From: Pontederia crassipes
Lineage: Eukaryota; Streptophyta; Magnoliopsida; Commelinales; Pontederiaceae
Assembly (NCBI GenBank): GCA_030549335.1
Contig: CM060197.1
Span: 18,302,501 to 18,366,500 of the forward strand
Length of the DNA stretch: 64,000 nucleotides
Reading direction: 5' to 3'
A program made the position numbers and the translations under genes. The first letter of the stretch is position 1. Each line of letters opens with the position of its first letter. The notes under the pieces are model-generated. The model was not told the origin of the DNA. It saw only the letters and a program-made list of their open reading frames with translations, and made no database searches. Of this stretch, positions 14,651 to 28,500 are shown one piece after another.

Positions 14651-14797
14651 GATCTATCATCTTTTAGGACACCCAAAGGATGTAACAAGTATATATAACT
14701 TATAGCTTTGAACCTTACTCTAAGACTCTAATCCCAAGAGCTTTATCATTGATTGTAACGGTTCAACTTCGTTTTGAAATAGAGTTAAAGTTCCAAA
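14651..14797. repeat. 147-bp monomer with a private 1-bp deletion in the C run
   Basis: TAATCCCAAGAG replaces TAATCCCCAAGAG, one C lost from the CCCC run at phases 83-86. It is absent from the matching monomer in the first 24-mer. Confidence 0.9.
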
Positions 14798-17700
14798 GAT
14801 CTATCACCTCTTAGGACACCCAAAGGTTGTAATAAGTATCTATAACTTATAGCTTTGAACCTTACTCTAAGACTCTAATCCCCAAGAGCTTTATCATTGA
14901 TTGTAACGGTTCAACTTCGATTTGAAATAGAGTTAAAGTTTCAAAGATCTATCACCTCTTAGGACACCCAAAGGTTGTAATAAGTTTCTATAACTTATAG
15001 CTTTGAACCTTACTCTAAGACTCTAATCCCCAAGAGCTTTATCATTGATTGTAACGGTTCAACGTCGGTTTGAAATAGAGTTAAAGTTCTTGAGATCTAT
15101 CATCTCTTAGGACACCCAAAGGATGTAATAAGTATCTATAACGTATAGCTTTGAACCTTACACTAAGACTCCAATCCCCAAGAGATTTATCATTAATTGT
15201 AACCGTTCAAGTTCGTTTTGAAATAGAGTTAAAGTTCCAAAGATCTATCACCTCTTAGGACACCCAAAGGTTGTAATAAGTATCTATAACTTATAGCTTT
15301 GAACCTTACTCTAAGACACTAATCCCCAAGAGCTTTATCATTGATTGTAACGGTTCAACTTCGGTTTGAAATAGAGTTAAAGTTCCGAAGATCTATCACC
15401 TCTTAGGACACCCAAAGGTTGTAATAAGTATCTATAACTTATAGCTTTGAACCTTACTCTAAGACTCTAATCCCCAAGAGCTTTATCATTGATTGTAACG
15501 GTTCAACTTCGTTTTGAAATAGAGTTAAAGTTCCAAAGATCTATCACCTCTTAGGACACCCAAAGGTTGTAATAAGTTTCTATAACTTATAGCTTTGAAC
15601 CTTACTCTAAGACTCTAATCCCCAAGAGCTCTATCATTGATTGTAACGGTTCAACTTCGGTTTGAAATAGAGTTAAAGTTCCAAAGATCTATCACCTCCT
15701 AGGACACCCAAAGGTTGTAATAAGTATCTATAACTTATAGCTTTCAACCTTACTCTAAGACTCTAATCCCCAAGAGCTTTATCATTGATTGTAACGGTTC
15801 AACTTCGGTTTGAAATAGAGTTAAAGTTCCAAACATCTATCACCTCTTAGGACACCCAAAGGTTGTAATAAGTATCTATAACATATAGCTTTGAACCTTA
15901 CACTAAGACTCTAATCCCCAAGAGTTTTATCATTGATTGTAACGGTTCAACTTCGGTTTGAAATAGAGTTAAAGTTTCAAAGATCTATCACCTTTTAGGA
16001 CACCCAAAGGTTGTAATAAGTTTCTATAACTTATAGCTTTGAACCTTACTATAAGACTCTAATCCCCAAGAGCTTTATCATTAATTGTAACGGTTCAACT
16101 TCGGTTTGAAATAGAGTTAAAGTTCTTGAGATCTATCATCTTTTAGGACACCAAAAGGATGTAATAAGTATCTATAACTTATAGCTTTGAACCTTACTCT
16201 AAGACTCTAATCCCCAAGAGCTTTATCATTGATTGTAACGGTTCAAGTTCGTTTTGAAATAGAGTTAAAGTTCCAAAGATCTATCACCACTTAGGACACC
16301 CAAAGGATGTAATAAGTATCTATAACTTATAGCTTTGAACCTTACTCTAAGACACTAATCCCCAAGAGCTTTATCATTGATTGTAACGGTTCAACTTCGG
16401 TTTGAAATAGAGTTAAAGTTCCGAAGATCTATCACCTCTTAGGACACCCAAAGGTTGTAATAAGTATCTATAACTTATAGCTTTGAACCTTACTCTAAGA
16501 CTCTAATCCCCAAGAGCTTTATCATTGATTGTAACGGTTCAACTTCGGTTTGAAATAGAGTAAAAGTTTCAAAGATCTATCACCTTTTAGGACACCCAAA
16601 GGTTGTAATAAGTTTCCATAAATTATAGCTTTGAACCTTACTCTAAGACTCTAATCCCCAAGGGCTTTATCATTGATTGTAACGGTTCAACTTCGGTTTG
16701 AAATAGAGTTAAAGTTCTTGAGATCTATCATCTCCTAGGACATCCAAAGGATATAATAAATATCTATAACTTATAGCTTTGAACCTTACTCTAAGTCTCT
16801 AATCCCCAAGAGCTTTATCATTGACTGTAACGGTTCAACTTCGTTTTGAAATAGAGTTAAAGTTCCAAAGATCTATCACCTCTTAGGACACCCAAAGGTT
16901 GTAATAAGAATCTATAACTTATAGCTTTGAACCTTACTCTAAGACTCTAATCCCAAAGAGTTTTATCATTGATTGTAACGGTTCAACTTCGGTTTGAAAT
17001 AGAGTTGAAGTTCTTGAGATCTATCATCTTTTAGGACACCCAAAGGATGTAATAAGTATATATAACTTATAGCTTTGAACCTTACTCTAAGACTCTAATC
17101 CCCAAGAGCTTTATCATTGATTGTAACGGTTCAACTTCGTTTTGAAATAGAGTTAAAGTTCCAAAAATCTATCACCTCTTAGGACACCCAAAGGTTGTAA
17201 TAAGTATCTATAACTTATAGCTTTGAACCTTACTCTAAGACTCTAATGCCCAAGAGCTTTATCATTGATTGTAACGGTTCAACTTCGATTTGAAATAGAG
17301 TTAAAGTTTCAAAGATCTATCACCTCTTAGGACACCCAAAGGTTGTAATAAGTTTCTATAACTTATAGCTTTGAACCTTACTCTAAGACTCTAATCCCCA
17401 AGAGCTTTATCATTGATTGTAACGGTTCAACTTCGGTTTGAAATAGAGTTAAAGTTCTTGAGATCTATCATCTCTTAGGACACCCAAAGGATGTAATAAG
17501 TATCTATAACGTATAGCTTTGAACCTTACTCTAAGACTCTAATCCCCAAGAGATTTATCATTAATTGTAACGGTTCAAGTTCGTTTTGAAATAGAGTTAA
17601 AGTTCCAAAGATCTATCACCTCTTAGGACACCCAAAGGTTGTAATAAGTATCTATAACTTATAGCTTTGAACCTTACTCTAAGACACTAATCCCCAAGAG

Positions 17701-18465
17701 CTTTATCATTGATTGTAACGGTTCAACTTCGGTTTGAAATAGAGTTAAAGTTCCGAAGATCTATCACCTCTTAGGACACCCAAAGGTTGTAATAAGTATC
17801 TATAACTTATAGCTTTGAACCTTACTCTAAGACTCTAATCCTCAAGAGCTTTATCATTGATTGTAACGGTTCAACTTCGTTTTGAAATAGAGTTAAAGTT
17901 CCAAAGATCTATCACCTCTTAGGACACCCAAAGGTTGTAATAAGTTTCTATAACTTATAGCTTTGAACCTTACTCTAAGACTCTAATCCCCAAGAGCTTT
18001 ATCATTGATTGTAACGGTTCAACTTCGGTTTGAAATACAGTTAAAGTTTCAAAGATCTATCACCTCTTAGGACACCCAAAGGTTGTAATAAGTTTCTATA
18101 ACTTATAGCTTTGAACCTTACTCTAAGACTCTAATCCTCAAGAGCTTTATCATTGATTGTAACGGTTCAACTTCGGTTTGAAATAGAGTTAAAGTTCCAA
18201 ACATCTATCACCTCTTAGGACACCCAAAGGTTGTAATAAGTATCTATAACTTATAGCTTTGAACCTTACTCTAAGACTCTAATCCCCAAGAGTTTTATCA
18301 TTGATTGTAACTGTTCAACTTCGGTTTGAAATAGAGTTAAAGTTTCAAAGATCTATCACCTTTTAGGACACCCAAAGGTTGTAATAAGTTTCTATAAATT
18401 ATAGCTTTGAACCTTACTCTAAGACTCTAATCCTCAAGAGCTTTATCATTGATTGTAACGGTTCA

Positions 18466-20241
18466 ACTTCGGTTTGAAATAGAGTTAAAGTTCTTGAGAT
18501 CTATCATCTCTTAGGACATCCAAAGGATGTAATAAGTATCTATAACTTATAGCTTTGAACCTTACTCTAAGACTCTAATCCCCAAGAGCTTTATCATTGA
18601 CTGTATCGGTTCAACTTCATTTTGAAATAGAGTTAAAGTTCCAAAGATCTATCACCTCTAAGGACACCCAAAGGTTGTAATAAGTATCTATAACTTATAG
18701 CTTTGAACCTTACTCTAAGACTCTAATCCCCAAGAGTTTTATCATTGATTGTAACGGTTCAACTTCGGTTTGAAATAGAGTTGAAGTTCTTGAGATCTAT
18801 CATCTCTTAGGACACCCAAAGGATGTAATAAGTATATATAACTTATAGCTTTGAACCTTACTCTAAGACTCTAATCCCCAAGAGCTTTATCATTGATTGT
18901 AACGGTTCAACTTCGTTTTGAAATAGAGTTAAAGTTCCAAAGATCTATCACCTCTTAGGACACCCAAAGGTTGTAATAAGTATCTATAACTTATAGCTTT
19001 GAAACTTACTCTAAGACTGTAATCCCCAAGAGCTTTATCATTGATTGTAACGGTTCAACTTCGATTTGAAATAGAGTTAAAGTTTCAAAGATCTATCACC
19101 TCTTAGGACACCCAAAGGTTGTAATAAGTTTCTATAACTTATAGCTTTGAACCTTACTCTAAGACTCTAATCCCCAAGAGCTTTATCATTGATTGTAACG
19201 GTTCAACTTCGTTTTGAAATAGAGTTAAAGTTACAAAGATCTATCACCTCTTAGGACACCCAAAGGTTGTAATAAGTATCTATAACTTATAGCTTTGAAC
19301 CTTACTCTAAGACTCTAATCCCCAAGAATTTTATCATTGATTGTAACGGTTCAACTTCGGTTTGAAATAGAGTTAAAGTTCTTGAGATCTATCATCTCTT
19401 AGGACACCCAAAGGATGTAATAAGTATATATAACTTATAGCTTTGAACCTTACTCTAAGACTCTAATCCCCAAGAGCTTTATCATTGATTGTAACGGTTC
19501 AACTTCGTTTTGAAATAGAGTTAAAGTTCCAAAGATCTATCACCTCTTAGGACACCCAAAGGTTGTAATAAGTATCTATAACTTATAGCTTTGAACCTTA
19601 CTCTAAGACTCTAATCCCCAAGAGCTTTATCATTGATTGTAACGGTTCAACTTCGGTTTGAAATAGAGTTAAAGTTTCAAAGATCTATCACCTCTTAGGA
19701 CACCCAAAGGTTGTAATAAGTTTCTATAACTTATAGCTTTGAACCTTACTCTAAGACTCTAATCCCCAAGAGCTTTATCATTGATTGTAACGGTTCAACT
19801 TCGCTTTGAAATACAGTTAAAGTTTCAAAGATCTATCACCTCTTAGGACACCCAAAGGTTGTAATAAGTTTCTATAACTTATAGCTTTGAACCTTACTCT
19901 AAGACTCTAATCCCCAAGAGCTTTATCATTGATTGTAATGGTTCAACTTCGGTTTGAAATAGAGTTAAAGTTCTTGAGATCTATCATCTCTTAGGACACC
20001 CAAAGGATGTAATAAGTATCTATAACTTATAGCTTTGAACCTTACTCTAAGACTCTAATCCCCAAGATCTTTATCATTGATTGTAACGGTTCAACTTCGT
20101 TTTGAAATAGAGTTAAAGTTCCAAAGATCTTTCACCTCTTATGACACCCAAAGGTTGTAATAAGTATCTATAACTTATAGCTTTGAACCTTACTCTAAGA
20201 CTCTAATCCCCAAGAGTTTTATCATTGATTGTAACTGTTCA
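18466..20241. repeat. 12-mer (1,776 bp) unit repeated in part downstream
   Basis: The stretch 18,466-19,230 recurs 1,776 bp (12 x 148) further on at about 20,242-21,006. Both copies carry GACATCC, CTGTATCGG with TTCATTTTG, CCTCTAAGGACACC and the G78 monomer (GACTGTAATC at about 19,015 and 20,791). The match ends where 19,231 reads GTTACAAAG and the later copy GTTCCAAAG. This is the first sign of the domain-2 unit. Confidence 0.7.
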
Positions 20242-22615
20242 ACTTCGGTTTGAAATAGAGTTAAAGTTCTTGAGATCTATCATCTCTTAGGACATCCAAA
20301 GGATGTAATAAGTATCTATAACTTATAGCTTTGAACCTTACTCTAAGACTCTAATCCCCAAGAGCTTTATCATTGACTGTATCGGTTCAACTTCATTTTG
20401 AAATAGAGTTAAAGTTCCAAAGATCTATCACCTCTAAGGACACCCAAAGGTTGTAATAAGTATCTATAACTTATAGCTTTGAACCTTACTCTAAGACTCT
20501 AATCCCCAAGAGTTTTATCATTGATTGTAACGGTTCAACTTCGGTTTGAAATAGAGTTGAAGTTCTTGAGATCTATCATCTCTTAGGACACCCAAAGGAT
20601 GTAATAAGTATATATAACTTATAGCTTTGAACCTTACTCTAAGACTCTAATCCCCAAGAGCTTTATCATTGATTGTAACGGTTCAACTTCGTTTTGAAAT
20701 AGAGTTAAAGTTCCAAAGATCTATCACCTCTTAGGACACCCAAAGGTTGTAATAAGTATCTATAACTTATAGCTTTGAAACTTACTCTAAGACTGTAATC
20801 CCCAAGAGCTTTATCATTGATTGTAACGGTTCAACTTCGATTTGAAATAGAGTTAAAGTTTCAAAGATCTATCACCTCTTAGGACACCCAAAGGTTGTAA
20901 TAAGTTTCTATAACTTATAGCTTTGAACCTTACTCTAAGACTCTAATCCCCAAGAGCTTTATCATTGATTGTAACGGTTCAACTTCGTTTTGAAATAGAG
21001 TTAAAGTTCCAAAGATCTATCACCTCTTAGGACACCCAAAGGTTGTAATAAGTATCTATAACTTATAGCTTTGAACCTTACTCTAAGACTCTAATCCCCA
21101 AGAGCTTTATCATTGATTGTAACGGTTCAACTTCGGTTTGAAATAGAGTTAAAGTTTCAAAGATCTATCACCTCTTAGGACACCCAAAAGTTGTAATAAG
21201 TTTCTATAACTTATAGCTTTGAACCTTACTCTAAGACACTAATCCCCAAGAGCTTTATCATTGATTGTAACTGTTCAACTTCGCTTTGAAATACAGTTAA
21301 AGTTTCAAAGATCTATCACCTCTTAGGACACCCAAAGGTTGTAATAAGTTTCTATAACTTATAGCTTTGAACCTTACTCTAAGACTCTAATCCCCAAGAG
21401 CTTTATCATTGATTGTAATGGTTCAACTTCGGTTTGAAATAGAGTTAAAGTTCTTGAGATCTATCATCTCTTAGGACACCCAAAGGATGTAATAAGTATC
21501 TATAACTTATAGCTTTGAACCTTACTCTAAGACTCTAATCCCCAAGATCTTTATCATTGATTGTAACAGTTCAACTTCGTTTTGAAATAGAGTTAAAGTT
21601 CCAAAGATCTTTCACCTCTTATGACACCCAAAGGTTGTAATAAGTATCTATAACTTATAGCTTTGAACCTTACTCTAAGACTCTAATCCCCAAGAGTTTT
21701 ATCATTGATTGTAACGGTTCAACTTCGGTTTCAAATAGAGTTAAAGTTCTTGAGATCGATCATCTCTTAGGATATCCAAAGGATGTAATAAGTATCTATA
21801 ACTTATAGCTTTGAACCTTACTCTAAGACTCTAATCCCCAAGAGCTTTATCATTGATTGTAACGGTTCAACTTCGGTTTAAAATAGAGTTAAAGTTCCAA
21901 AGATCTATCACCTCTTAGGACACCCAAAGGTTGTAATATGTATCTATAACTTATAGCTTTGAACCTTACTCTAAGACTCTATTCCCCAAGAGTTTTATCA
22001 TTGATTGTAACGGTTCAACTTCGGTTTGAAATAGAGTTAAAGTTCTTAAGATCTATCACCTCTTAAGACACCCAAAGTATGTAATAAGTATCCATAACTT
22101 ATAGATTTGAATCTTACTCTAAGACTCTAATCCCCAAGAGCTTTATCATTGATTGTAACGGTTCAACTTCGTTTTGAAATAGAGTTAAAGTTCCAAAGAT
22201 CTATCACCTCTTAGGACACCCAAAGGTTGTAATAAGTATCTATAACTTATAGCTTTGAACCTTACTCTAAGACTCTAATCCCCAAGAGTTTTATCATTGA
22301 TTGTAACGGTTCAACTTCGGTTTGAAATAGAGTTGAAGTTCTTGAGATCTATCATCTCTTAGGACACCCAAAGGATGTAATAAGTATATATAACTTATAG
22401 CTTTGAACCTTACTCTAAGACTCTAATCCCCAAGAGCTTTATCATTGATTGTAACGGTTCAACTTCGTTTTGAAATAGAGTTAAAGTTCCAAAGATCTAT
22501 CACCTCTTAGGACACCCAAAGGTTGTAATAAGTATCTATAACTTATAGCTTTGAAACTTACTCTAAGACTGTAATCCCCAAGAGCTTTATCATTGATTGT
22601 AACGGTTCAACTTCG
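19656..22615. repeat. 20-mer tandem duplication, copy 1 (2,960 bp)
   Basis: This copy is 20 x 148. The sequence from 19,656 to about 22,762 is the same as 22,616 to about 25,722. I compared the two line by line and found no difference over about 3.1 kb, including rare markers: GTAACTGTTC, CTGTATCGG, TTATGACACCC, GATCGATC with GGATATCC, TATCCATAAC with TAGATTTG, and CACCCAAAAG. Identity starts after 19,655 (G there, A at 22,615). The internal G78 spacing is 12 then 8 monomers. Such identity implies a very recent duplication or an assembly duplication. Confidence 0.9.
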
Positions 22616-25575
22616 ATTTGAAATAGAGTTAAAGTTTCAAAGATCTATCACCTCTTAGGACACCCAAAGGTTGTAATAAGTTTCTATAACTTATAGCTTT
22701 GAACCTTACTCTAAGACTCTAATCCCCAAGAGCTTTATCATTGATTGTAACGGTTCAACTTCGCTTTGAAATACAGTTAAAGTTTCAAAGATCTATCACC
22801 TCTTAGGACACCCAAAGGTTGTAATAAGTTTCTATAACTTATAGCTTTGAACCTTACTCTAAGACTCTAATCCCCAAGAGCTTTATCATTGATTGTAATG
22901 GTTCAACTTCGGTTTGAAATAGAGTTAAAGTTCTTGAGATCTATCATCTCTTAGGACACCCAAAGGATGTAATAAGTATCTATAACTTATAGCTTTGAAC
23001 CTTACTCTAAGACTCTAATCCCCAAGATCTTTATCATTGATTGTAACGGTTCAACTTCGTTTTGAAATAGAGTTAAAGTTCCAAAGATCTTTCACCTCTT
23101 ATGACACCCAAAGGTTGTAATAAGTATCTATAACTTATAGCTTTGAACCTTACTCTAAGACTCTAATCCCCAAGAGTTTTATCATTGATTGTAACTGTTC
23201 AACTTCGGTTTGAAATAGAGTTAAAGTTCTTGAGATCTATCATCTCTTAGGACATCCAAAGGATGTAATAAGTATCTATAACTTATAGCTTTGAACCTTA
23301 CTCTAAGACTCTAATCCCCAAGAGCTTTATCATTGACTGTATCGGTTCAACTTCATTTTGAAATAGAGTTAAAGTTCCAAAGATCTATCACCTCTAAGGA
23401 CACCCAAAGGTTGTAATAAGTATCTATAACTTATAGCTTTGAACCTTACTCTAAGACTCTAATCCCCAAGAGTTTTATCATTGATTGTAACGGTTCAACT
23501 TCGGTTTGAAATAGAGTTGAAGTTCTTGAGATCTATCATCTCTTAGGACACCCAAAGGATGTAATAAGTATATATAACTTATAGCTTTGAACCTTACTCT
23601 AAGACTCTAATCCCCAAGAGCTTTATCATTGATTGTAACGGTTCAACTTCGTTTTGAAATAGAGTTAAAGTTCCAAAGATCTATCACCTCTTAGGACACC
23701 CAAAGGTTGTAATAAGTATCTATAACTTATAGCTTTGAAACTTACTCTAAGACTGTAATCCCCAAGAGCTTTATCATTGATTGTAACGGTTCAACTTCGA
23801 TTTGAAATAGAGTTAAAGTTTCAAAGATCTATCACCTCTTAGGACACCCAAAGGTTGTAATAAGTTTCTATAACTTATAGCTTTGAACCTTACTCTAAGA
23901 CTCTAATCCCCAAGAGCTTTATCATTGATTGTAACGGTTCAACTTCGTTTTGAAATAGAGTTAAAGTTCCAAAGATCTATCACCTCTTAGGACACCCAAA
24001 GGTTGTAATAAGTATCTATAACTTATAGCTTTGAACCTTACTCTAAGACTCTAATCCCCAAGAGCTTTATCATTGATTGTAACGGTTCAACTTCGGTTTG
24101 AAATAGAGTTAAAGTTTCAAAGATCTATCACCTCTTAGGACACCCAAAAGTTGTAATAAGTTTCTATAACTTATAGCTTTGAACCTTACTCTAAGACACT
24201 AATCCCCAAGAGCTTTATCATTGATTGTAACTGTTCAACTTCGCTTTGAAATACAGTTAAAGTTTCAAAGATCTATCACCTCTTAGGACACCCAAAGGTT
24301 GTAATAAGTTTCTATAACTTATAGCTTTGAACCTTACTCTAAGACTCTAATCCCCAAGAGCTTTATCATTGATTGTAATGGTTCAACTTCGGTTTGAAAT
24401 AGAGTTAAAGTTCTTGAGATCTATCATCTCTTAGGACACCCAAAGGATGTAATAAGTATCTATAACTTATAGCTTTGAACCTTACTCTAAGACTCTAATC
24501 CCCAAGATCTTTATCATTGATTGTAACAGTTCAACTTCGTTTTGAAATAGAGTTAAAGTTCCAAAGATCTTTCACCTCTTATGACACCCAAAGGTTGTAA
24601 TAAGTATCTATAACTTATAGCTTTGAACCTTACTCTAAGACTCTAATCCCCAAGAGTTTTATCATTGATTGTAACGGTTCAACTTCGGTTTCAAATAGAG
24701 TTAAAGTTCTTGAGATCGATCATCTCTTAGGATATCCAAAGGATGTAATAAGTATCTATAACTTATAGCTTTGAACCTTACTCTAAGACTCTAATCCCCA
24801 AGAGCTTTATCATTGATTGTAACGGTTCAACTTCGGTTTAAAATAGAGTTAAAGTTCCAAAGATCTATCACCTCTTAGGACACCCAAAGGTTGTAATATG
24901 TATCTATAACTTATAGCTTTGAACCTTACTCTAAGACTCTATTCCCCAAGAGTTTTATCATTGATTGTAACGGTTCAACTTCGGTTTGAAATAGAGTTAA
25001 AGTTCTTAAGATCTATCACCTCTTAAGACACCCAAAGTATGTAATAAGTATCCATAACTTATAGATTTGAATCTTACTCTAAGACTCTAATCCCCAAGAG
25101 CTTTATCATTGATTGTAACGGTTCAACTTCGTTTTGAAATAGAGTTAAAGTTCCAAAGATCTATCACCTCTTAGGACACCCAAAGGTTGTAATAAGTATC
25201 TATAACTTATAGCTTTGAACCTTACTCTAAGACTCTAATCCCCAAGAGTTTTATCATTGATTGTAACGGTTCAACTTCGGTTTGAAATAGAGTTGAAGTT
25301 CTTGAGATCTATCATCTCTTAGGACACCCAAAGGATGTAATAAGTATATATAACTTATAGCTTTGAACCTTACTCTAAGACTCTAATCCCCAAGAGCTTT
25401 ATCATTGATTGTAACGGTTCAACTTCGTTTTGAAATAGAGTTAAAGTTCCAAAGATCTATCACCTCTTAGGACACCCAAAGGTTGTAATAAGTATCTATA
25501 ACTTATAGCTTTGAAACTTACTCTAAGACTGTAATCCCCAAGAGCTTTATCATTGATTGTAACGGTTCAACTTCG
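22616..25575. repeat. 20-mer tandem duplication, copy 2 (2,960 bp)
   Basis: This is the second copy of the 2,960-bp unit. Identity with the first runs on a further 147 bp to about 25,722, where TTCGTTTTG replaces TTCGCTTTG. Beyond that point the order follows 14-mer and 13-mer variants of the same monomers. Family D monomers at 22050 and 25010 mark equivalent positions. Confidence 0.9.
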
Positions 25576-28500
25576 ATTTGAAATAGAGTTAAAGTTTCAA
25601 AGATCTATCACCTCTTAGGACACCCAAAGGTTGTAATAAGTTTCTATAACTTATAGCTTTGAACCTTACTCTAAGACTCTAATCCCCAAGAGCTTTATCA
25701 TTGATTGTAACGGTTCAACTTCGTTTTGAAATAGAGTTAAAGTTACAAAGATCTATCACCTCTTAGGACACCCAAAGGTTGTAATAAGTATCTATAACTT
25801 ATAGCTTTGAACCTTACTCTAAGACTCTAATCCCCAAGAATTTTATCATTGATTGTAACGGTTCAACTTCGGTTTGAAATAGAGTTAAAGTTCTTGAGAT
25901 CTATCATCTCTTAGGACACCCAATGGATGTAATAAGTATATATAACTTATAGCTTTGAACCTTACTCTAAGACTCTAATCCCCAAGAGCTTTATCATTGA
26001 TTGTAACGGTTCAACTTCGTTTTGAAATAGAGTTAAAGTTCCAAAGATCTATCACCTCTTAGGACACCCAAAGGTTGTAATAAGTATCTATAACTTATAG
26101 CTTTGAACCTTACTCTAAGACTCTAATCCCCAAGAGCTTTATCATTGATTGTAACGGTTCAACTTCGGTTTGAAATAGAGTTAAAGTTTCAAAGATCTAT
26201 CACCTCTTAGGACACCCAAAAGTTGTAATAAGTTTCTATAACTTATAGCTTTGAACCTTACTCTAAGACACTAATCCCCAAGAGCTTTATCATTGATTGT
26301 AACTGTTCAACTTCGCTTTGAAATACAGTTAAAGTTTCAAAGATCTATCACCTCTTAGGACACCCAAAGGTTGTAATAAGTTTCTATAACTTATAGCTTT
26401 GAACCTTACTCTAAGACTCTAATCCCCAAGAGCTTTATCATTGATTGTAATGGTTCAACTTCGGTTTGAAATAGAGTTAAAGTTCTTGAGATCTATCATC
26501 TCTTAGGACACCCAAAGGATGTAATAAGTATCTATAACTTATAGCTTTGAACCTTACTCTAAGACTCTAATCCCCAAGATCTTTATCATTGATTGTAACA
26601 GTTCAACTTCGTTTTGAAATAGAGTTAAAGTTCCAAAGATCTTTCACCTCTTATGACACCCAAAGGTTGTAATAAGTATCTATAACTTATAGCTTTGAAC
26701 CTTACTCTAAGACTCTAATCCCCAAGAGTTTTATCATTGATTGTAACGGTTCAACTTCGGTTTCAAATAGAGTTAAAGTTCTTGAGATCGATCATCTCTT
26801 AGGATATCCAAAGGATGTAATAAGTATCTATAACTTATAGCTTTGAACCTTACTCTAAGACTCTAATCCCCAAGAGCTTTATCATTGATTGTAACGGTTC
26901 AACTTCGGTTTAAAATAGAGTTAAAGTTCCAAAGATCTATCACCTCTTAGGACACCCAAAGGTTGTAATATGTATCTATAACTTATAGCTTTGAACCTTA
27001 CTCTAAGACTCTATTCCCCAAGAGTTTTATCATTGATTGTAACGGTTCAACTTCGGTTTGAAATAGAGTTAAAGTTCTTAAGATCTATCACCTCTTAAGA
27101 CACCCAAAGTATGTAATAAGTATCCATAACTTATAGATTTGAATCTTACTCTAAGACTCTAATCCCCAAGAGCTTTATCATTGATTGTAACGGTTCAACT
27201 TCGTTTTGAAATAGAGTTAAAGTTCCAAAGATCTATCACCTCTTAGGACACCCAAAGGTTGTAATAAGTATCTATAACTTATAGCTTTGAACCTTACTCT
27301 AAGACTCTAATCCCCAAGAGTTTTATCATTGATTGTAACGGTTCAACTTCGGTTTGAAATAGAGTTGAAGTTCTTGAGATCTATCATCTCTTAGGACACC
27401 CAAAGGATGTAATAAGTATATATAACTTATAGCTTTGAACCTTACTCTAAGACTCTAATCCCCAAGAGCTTTATCATTGATTGTAACGGTTCAACTTCGT
27501 TTTGAAATAGAGTTAAAGTTCCAAAGATCTATAACCTTTTAGGACACCCAAAGGTTGTAATAAGTATCTATAACTTATAGCTTTGAACCTTACTCTAAGA
27601 CTGTAATCCCCAAGAGCTTTATCATTGATTGTAACGGTTCAACTTCGATTTGAAATAGAGTTAAAGTTTCAAAGATCTATCACCTCTTAGGACACCCAAA
27701 GGTTGTAATAAGTTTCTATAACTTATAGCTTTGAACCTTACTCTAAGACTCTAATCCCCAAGAGCTTTATCATTGATTGTAACGGTTCAACTTCGTTTTG
27801 AAATAGAGTTAAAGTTACAAAGATCTATCACCTCTTAGGACACCCAAAGGTTGTAATAAGTATCTATAACTTATAGCTTTGAACCTTACTCTAAGACTCT
27901 AATCCCCAAGAATTTTATCATTGATTGTAACGGTTCAACTTCGGTTTGAAATAGAGTTAAAGTTCTTGAGATCTATCATCTCTTAGGACACCCAAAGGAT
28001 GTAATAAGTATATATAACTTATAGCTTTGAACCTTACTCTAAGACTCTAATCCCCAAGAGCTTTATCATTGATTGTAACGGTTCAACTTCGTTTTGAAAT
28101 AGAGTTAAAGTTCCAAAGATCTATCACCTCTTAGGACACCCAAAGGTTGTAATAAGTATCTATAACTTATAGCTTTGAACCTTACTCTAAGACTCTAATC
28201 CCCAAGAGCTTTATCATTGATTGTAACGGTTCAACTTCGATTTGAAATACAGTTAAAGTTTCAAAGATCTATCACCTCTTAGGACACCCAAAGGTTGTAA
28301 TAAGTTTCTATAACTTATAGCTTTGAACCTTACTCTAAGACTCTAATCCCCAAGAGCTTTATCATTGATTGTAATGGTTCAACTTCGGTTTGAAATAGAG
28401 TTAAAGTTCTTGAGATCTATCATCTCTTAGGACACCCAAAGGATGTAATAAGTATCTATAACTTATAGCTTTGAACCTTACTCTAAGACTCTAATCCCCA

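Larger units (their letters stand above)
12432..15981. repeat. 24-mer higher-order unit, copy 2 (3,550 bp)
   Basis: This is the second copy of the 24-mer, again 3,550 bp. Its length deficit comes from the shared ACTTAAG deletion monomer (13468-13614) and a private 1-bp loss in the CCCC run (monomer 14651-14797), whereas copy 1 has a private loss at about 10761. The two lengths therefore agree partly by coincidence. A third, rearranged start follows at 15982, keeping the A70 opener and then losing order by about 16.2 kb. Confidence 0.85.
1..18440. repeat. Array domain 1 (A70 / CCAAAAGG / CAAGTTCG variant set)
   Basis: This part has its own diagnostic variants. A at phase 70 (TTACTATAAG) appears only in monomers starting 3, 891, 4887, 6958, 8882, 12432 and 15982. 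GGACACCAAAAGG-type monomers are seen at about 1060, 5053, 6231, 7125, 7867, 9049, 10235, 12599, 13785 and 16150, and not later. CATCTATC replacing GATCTATC at phase 1 recurs at about 4739, 6809, 8733, 12283, 15833 and 18199. GTTCAAGTTCG (G118) is common here and otherwise limited to two islands at 34.9 and 37.8 kb. The right boundary is a transition between about 16.5 and 18.5 kb, not a sharp junction. The left limit is outside the window. Confidence 0.8.

Noticed and set aside
8882-15981. Treating the equal 3,550-bp lengths of the two 24-mers as proof of an identical unit
   Set aside because: Each has one shared and one private 1-bp deletion at different places, so the equal length is partly coincidence and the copies differ at several sites.
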